DNA of 26,189 bases from Bacillota bacterium (GTDB lineage Bacteria; Bacillota; UBA4882; UBA8346), in contig JAEZJK010000044.1 of the NCBI GenBank assembly GCA_023415835.1, positions 1-26,189 on the forward strand, given 5' to 3'. The notes beneath the pieces are model-generated. The model worked only from the letters and a program-made list of their open reading frames with translations, was not told where the DNA came from and ran no database searches. Below are positions 23,659-26,189 of the stretch, piece after piece (the stretch's first letter is position 1; every line of letters starts with the position of its first letter). A program made the translations under genes and the position numbers.

Positions 23659-23772
23659 GGCGGTTTCATAATTCCTTTTTTCCGGCTTTGCATACAATAT
23701 ATTGATAGACTAAAATAAAACCTACACTATATATTGCATGCAAAGATAAATTTTTGTAATTATGAAACTCGC
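23659..23772. repeat. 110-bp fold-back element upstream of the GRAM-like gene
   Basis: Arms match at GTTTCATAATT (23663-23673) / AATTATGAAAC (23758-23768) and at CTTTGCAT-CAATATAT / ATATATTG-ATGCAAAG, with an unpaired internal stretch between. GCG-type bases extend the outer match. It is the size of a miniature inverted-repeat element and ends 30 nt before the next start codon, so it may also carry that gene's promoter. Confidence 0.7.
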
Positions 23773-23802
23773 TCAACTAATTAAAGAATGGGGAGAAATA
23801 AA

Positions 23803-24114
23803 ATGCTTAATGAAAAGGGAAAGATTATTTTTGAAAAGCCTGCTAATTTAGTAAGGGGGATTGAGTCAGTGGGAGGGAAGTTAACCGTTACAGATCAAAA
23901 ATTATTGTTTAAATCTCATGCAATGAATATACAAAAAGGTTCTACGGAGATTCTTTTTTCAGATATTCAGTCTATTCGAAAGAGAAATACATTAGGTTTT
24001 GTTCCAAATGGTATGTCAGTGGTTACAAAAAATAAAGAAGAATATAAGTTTGTTGTTTGGAATCGGGACGAAATAATAGGATATATAAACCAAATAATTA
24101 GCAAAGTATCATAA
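23803..24114 (+). CDS. Small GRAM/PH-like domain protein
   Basis: 103 residues from ATG 23803, which has GGGGAG 7 nt upstream (the ATG at 23788 overlaps that signal). The sequence fits a single bacterial GRAM/PH-like beta-barrel: GKLTVTDQKLLFKSHAMN, then ILFSDIQSIRKRNTLGFVP, then GMSVVTKNKEEYKFVVWNRD and a closing helix (EIIGYINQIISKV). No signal or membrane segment. The N-terminus EKGKIIFEK resembles DKGKIIYEEKK of the PH-like protein at 25573, hinting at related proteins. Function unknown; such domains bind lipids or proteins. Confidence 0.65.
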   Translation: MLNEKGKIIFEKPANLVRGIESVGGKLTVTDQKLLFKSHAMNIQKGSTEILFSDIQSIRKRNTLGFVPNGMSVVTKNKEEYKFVVWNRDEIIGYINQIISKVS

Positions 24115-24140
24115 AAGAAAGAATTGCAAATATATCTTAT

Positions 24141-24168
24141 GGCTAATTACCATCCATGGTAACAAGCC
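24141..24168. repeat. Intergenic hairpin H3
   Basis: GGCT/AGCC outer pairs and TTACCAT/ATGGTAA inner pairs around CC. It lies 26 nt after the stop of the GRAM-like gene and shares a CATCC loop motif with the other spacer hairpins. Confidence 0.7.
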
Positions 24169-24231
24169 AGGCGGCCTTCAACTGTGGGCGCGTATCATCC
24201 TTCGTCTAACACAGCTATGCGGCGAAAATCG

Positions 24232-24248
24232 GCGGTCATCGTGACCGC
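24232..24248. repeat. Intergenic hairpin H4 (GCGG-CCGC type)
   Basis: GCGGTCA-TCG-TGACCGC, a perfect 7-bp stem with a 3-nt loop, then TAAAAAGAA. It ends 28 nt before the start codon of the GyrI-like gene. It differs from H6 by a T-A to C-G swap that keeps the pair. Confidence 0.8.
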
Positions 24249-24276
24249 TAAAAAGAACTTCTTACGGGAGGGTATA

Positions 24277-24879
24277 ATGGGTGCAAAGAGAAAGAAAATC
24301 ATTATTGTAGCAGTTTTATTTTTGCTACTTATGTTAATTGGAGGCGGTGTTTTTATGTTTTTCTTTGGCGGGGGAAAAATTGAAAATTTGGAACCCAAAA
24401 TAGTGACATTAACCGAACCGATTAAAGCTGTGGGTTTAACAGTAAAAACAAGTGTTAAGACGGTTTTTAGAGATATTCCTGGTGTTGGGAAAAAATATAA
24501 AAACTATAAGGACAAAAATGGAATTCCCAATCGTAAAGAACCTTGGAGTTTTGTAGCTTTAAGTAAAGATTACAAAGAAGAGACGGGAACTTGGCAATAC
24601 ACATTGGGCGATGTTGTAACAAATACCAATAAGGTTCCTACAGAACTAATATCTTTTGAAATACCAGCAGGAATGTACGCTGTATTTCCAGTGAGGCCTA
24701 AAAATATTTTTGTGTGGGGTTTTAAAATAGCAAAAACAAAAGACTATGTACTTGAAACCTGGAGTCCCAAATCAAAATATGAATTAACAGGGATTGATTT
24801 TGAATATCACGATGAAAGAAGTACGAGAAAAAAGAATCCGGAAATAGACTTATATTTTGCAATAAAAGAAAAGAAATAA
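24277..24879 (+). CDS. Membrane-anchored GyrI-like (AraC effector-binding) domain protein
   Basis: 200 residues from ATG 24277, close after GGGAGGG; the longer frame from 24184 runs through hairpin H4 and is unlikely. An N-terminal membrane anchor (IIIVAVLFLLLMLIGGGVFMFFFG) precedes a GyrI-like/effector-binding domain: PKIVTLTEPIKAVGLTVK, YTLGDVV, FEIPAGMYAVFPV and the final ELTGIDFEYHDE ... EIDLYFAIKEK. These domains bind small hydrophobic or cationic ligands in transcription factors and stand-alone proteins. Here it would sit outside or at the membrane face, without a DNA-binding part. The HEAT-like gene follows after 11 nt, so the two are one transcript. Confidence 0.7.
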   Translation: MGAKRKKIIIVAVLFLLLMLIGGGVFMFFFGGGKIENLEPKIVTLTEPIKAVGLTVKTSVKTVFRDIPGVGKKYKNYKDKNGIPNRKEPWSFVALSKDYKEETGTWQYTLGDVVTNTNKVPTELISFEIPAGMYAVFPVRPKNIFVWGFKIAKTKDYVLETWSPKSKYELTGIDFEYHDERSTRKKNPEIDLYFAIKEKK

Positions 24880-24890
24880 GAGGAACTAAA

Positions 24891-25493
24891 ATGTTGACAA
24901 AGGAATTGCTTTTAAATCAAAAAGATAATCTTAATAGTCTCATAGAAAAGGCCGGGGAAGATGATATAGATTTATTAGTTGCATGGCTTAAAGAGAAAGA
25001 TGACACAATCAGATATGCAGCATTTCTTTTGCTTCAATTATTATCTGTAAATAGTTGTAAGGTATATAAGTACTGGGATACTTTTGTTAGAATGATTAAC
25101 GATGATAATTCTTACCAAAGAAGTCTCGGATTAATGTTAATTTCGGAAAATGTAAGATGGGATAAGGAAAATAGATTTGGTGTAATTTGCGATGAGTATT
25201 TAAAACATTGTGATGATGAAAAATTTATTACCGCTCGTCAATGCATTCAAGGATTAAGCAAAATTTATGAATATGCTACCCAGTATAAACATGAAATTGT
25301 GGATATGCTTTTAAAAATTGAGTTAAATAAAAGAAAAGATACCCAGAAAAGTTTATTATTAATGGATATTATTAATGTGATAGGGAAAATTTCTAGTGAA
25401 CAAATGGACGGGCGAATAGAAGCGTACTTGAAAACAGAATATGAACGTGGAAATGATAAAGTAAAAAAGGCGATAATAAAGTATTTAAATTAA
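24891..25493 (+). CDS. HEAT-like helical repeat protein, unrecognised
   Basis: 200 residues, almost wholly helical, with repeats such as IDLLVAWLKEKDDTIRYAAF (followed by LLLQLLS) and YQRSLGLMLISENVRW, resembling HEAT/armadillo repeats (a pattern also seen in proteins loosely named SufBD-like). No signal peptide, no catalytic motif. GAGGA stands before the ATG, 11 nt after the GyrI-like stop. Probably a protein-interaction scaffold, perhaps for its operon partner; that is inference. Confidence 0.55.
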   Translation: MLTKELLLNQKDNLNSLIEKAGEDDIDLLVAWLKEKDDTIRYAAFLLLQLLSVNSCKVYKYWDTFVRMINDDNSYQRSLGLMLISENVRWDKENRFGVICDEYLKHCDDEKFITARQCIQGLSKIYEYATQYKHEIVDMLLKIELNKRKDTQKSLLLMDIINVIGKISSEQMDGRIEAYLKTEYERGNDKVKKAIIKYLN

Positions 25494-25509
25494 CGATTTG
25501 TAAGTAGTC

Positions 25510-25523
25510 GCCATCCTAGTGGC
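25510..25523. repeat. Intergenic hairpin H5 (TCCTAG-loop type)
   Basis: GCCA-TCCTAG-TGGC, 16 nt after the stop of the HEAT-like gene. The loop equals that of H1. Confidence 0.65.
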
Positions 25524-25529
25524 AAAGTG

Positions 25530-25546
25530 GCGGCCATCGTGGCCGC
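25530..25546. repeat. Intergenic hairpin H6 (GCGG-CCGC type)
   Basis: GCGGCCA-TCG-TGGCCGC, a perfect 7-bp stem, 6 nt after H5, ending 26 nt before the next start codon. Confidence 0.8.
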
Positions 25547-25572
25547 AAACTGAAATAAAGGAGAGACATATC

Positions 25573-26079
25573 ATGGATAAAGGAAAAATAATTTATGAAG
25601 AAAAGAAGAATTCATTTGTTGCAATTGTTTTTTTATCTTTATGGGCTATTTTTTGTATTTTTGCATTGGTTTATCAATCTGTTCTAAAATTAGGAGATAT
25701 TGGCGAAGAACCTGCTCCTTCTTGGGTATATTTATTGTTTCTAATATTTGCGATTATTTGTTTATTTGCCTTCAAGCGGATTCACATTATAATTACTGCC
25801 GAAGATATTTATATTGGATTTAATAAGATATTTTCAAAAAAAATAAGGTTTGAAGAAATAGAACGAGTTGAAATGGATAATAAGTCATATGGAGGTTCAG
25901 GGGTTAGAACTACTATAGCTAAAGGGAAAATTCGGACTGCATATAATGTCGGTCAACCCCGTATTGTTATTGCAATTAACAATAAGAAGAGGGAGATTGC
26001 ATTCTCAACCAATAATCCCGAAAAAGTAATAAAAATTGTGAAAAGCCATATAAAAAAACATGGTTATAAATTTAATTAA
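25573..26079 (+). CDS. Membrane protein with PH-like domain
   Basis: 168 residues from ATG 25573, preceded by AAAGGAG; the longer frame from 25519 runs through hairpin H6. Two hydrophobic helices (FVAIVFLSLWAIFCIFALVY and WVYLLFLIFAIICLFAF) form a hairpin anchor, followed by a cytosolic PH-like domain (IIITAEDIYIGFNKIFSKKI, RFEEIERVEM, RIVIAINNKKREIAFST, ending in a helix KVIKIVKSHIKKHG). The layout is that of YdbS/bPH-type membrane proteins. Its N-terminal GKIIYEE recalls the small GRAM-like protein at 23803. Role unknown. Confidence 0.7.
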   Translation: MDKGKIIYEEKKNSFVAIVFLSLWAIFCIFALVYQSVLKLGDIGEEPAPSWVYLLFLIFAIICLFAFKRIHIIITAEDIYIGFNKIFSKKIRFEEIERVEMDNKSYGGSGVRTTIAKGKIRTAYNVGQPRIVIAINNKKREIAFSTNNPEKVIKIVKSHIKKHGYKFN

Positions 26080-26094
26080 GTAACCTCTATTCAA

Positions 26095-26136
26095 GAACAT
26101 ATGTTCATGGTAATATCTTAATGAGAACATTTGTTC
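26095..26136 (+). promoter_or_regulatory. Two SOS (LexA/DinR) boxes and an extended -10
   Basis: GAACATATGTTC (26095-26106) and GAACATTTGTTC (26125-26136) both fit the Gram-positive LexA motif GAACN4GTTC. Between them lies TGGTAATAT (26108-26116), an extended -10. Box 1 would cover the upstream promoter and box 2 the start of transcription, so repression should be tight until DNA damage. Confidence 0.85.
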
Positions 26137-26149
26137 GGAGGTTAATAAA

Positions 26150-26189
26150 ATGCATAAAACTAAAACCGTTCTAAAGAAAAGAAAACGCG
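26150..26189 (+). CDS. Start of an SOS-regulated gene, truncated by the window edge
   Basis: ATG at 26150 follows GGAGG at 26137-26141 and reads MHKTKTVLKKRKR before the window ends. The very basic start does not identify a family. The two LexA boxes directly upstream make it a DNA damage-inducible gene. Confidence 0.7.
   Translation, partial: MHKTKTVLKKRKR

Larger units (their letters stand above)
23341..23802. other. Structured non-coding spacer between DUF3795 and GRAM-like genes
   Basis: 462 bp without a gene. In order: hairpin H1 (23352-23370), a 199-bp element with inverted ends (23371-23569), hairpin H2 (23572-23588), and a 110-bp fold-back (23659-23772). Confidence 0.7.

Noticed and set aside
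24206..24248. GTCTAAC followed by hairpins, suggesting an integron attC site
   Set aside because: The 5' core fits RYYYAAC, but no GTTRRRY partner follows at the other end and the other spacers lack both cores. Only the layout is integron-like.

Overview
The window looks like a chromosomal segment of a Bacillota (Firmicutes) bacterium. Shine-Dalgarno sequences are strong and purine-rich, TTG starts are frequent (S9 peptidase, amidase, zinc ribbon, thiD, thiE), and there are a TPP riboswitch with a Gram-positive style terminator, an S11 D-Ala-D-Ala carboxypeptidase, DinR/LexA-type GAACN4GTTC boxes and a DUF1538/PII pair. A clostridial or Limnochordia-like lineage is my guess; the sequence alone does not settle it.

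Layout. 1-121: edge of an IS3-type element on the minus strand. 121-600: mostly non-coding, with an orphan terminator and a short remnant. 608-2467: S9 family peptidase. 2832-4095: a divergent polysaccharide deacetylase-amidase fusion that appears broken. 4199-6739 (minus): operon of an XRE regulator, a DUF1538 membrane protein and a tandem PII-like protein. 7096-10287: multi-PAS hybrid histidine kinase, followed by a tiny zinc ribbon gene and a terminator. 10965-15073: thiamine operon, promoter - TPP riboswitch - terminator - thiC-thiD-thiM-thiE, which makes HMP-PP, salvages thiazole and joins the two; no thiazole synthesis genes are in view. 15097-15951 (minus): D,D-carboxypeptidase. 16318-18120: secreted subtilisin-like protease with a C-terminal F5/8C (discoidin) domain. 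18256-20974: nickel/cobalt ECF transporter cbiM-cbiQ-cbiO, with a terminator between the substrate-binding gene and the rest.

From about 21.1 kb the character changes. The DNA becomes AT-rich, non-coding stretches lengthen, and the genes are small and mostly of unknown role, all on the plus strand: a frameshifted GNAT gene, a long 21-bp-period degenerate repeat, a DUF3795 Cys-rich protein, a small GRAM/PH-like protein, a membrane-anchored GyrI-like protein, a HEAT-like protein and a membrane PH-like protein. Spacers between these genes carry pairs of related short hairpins, one near the stop of the upstream gene and one before the next gene. One pair is split by a 199-bp element with terminal inverted repeats, and a 110-bp fold-back element follows it. 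This cassette-like arrangement is the most unusual thing in the window. The window ends in the start of a gene preceded by two SOS boxes.

Four coding sequences look damaged or truncated (amidase, GNAT, and two short remnants). The amidase and GNAT frameshifts are both single extra bases in homopolymer runs, so read error has to be excluded before calling them pseudogenes.
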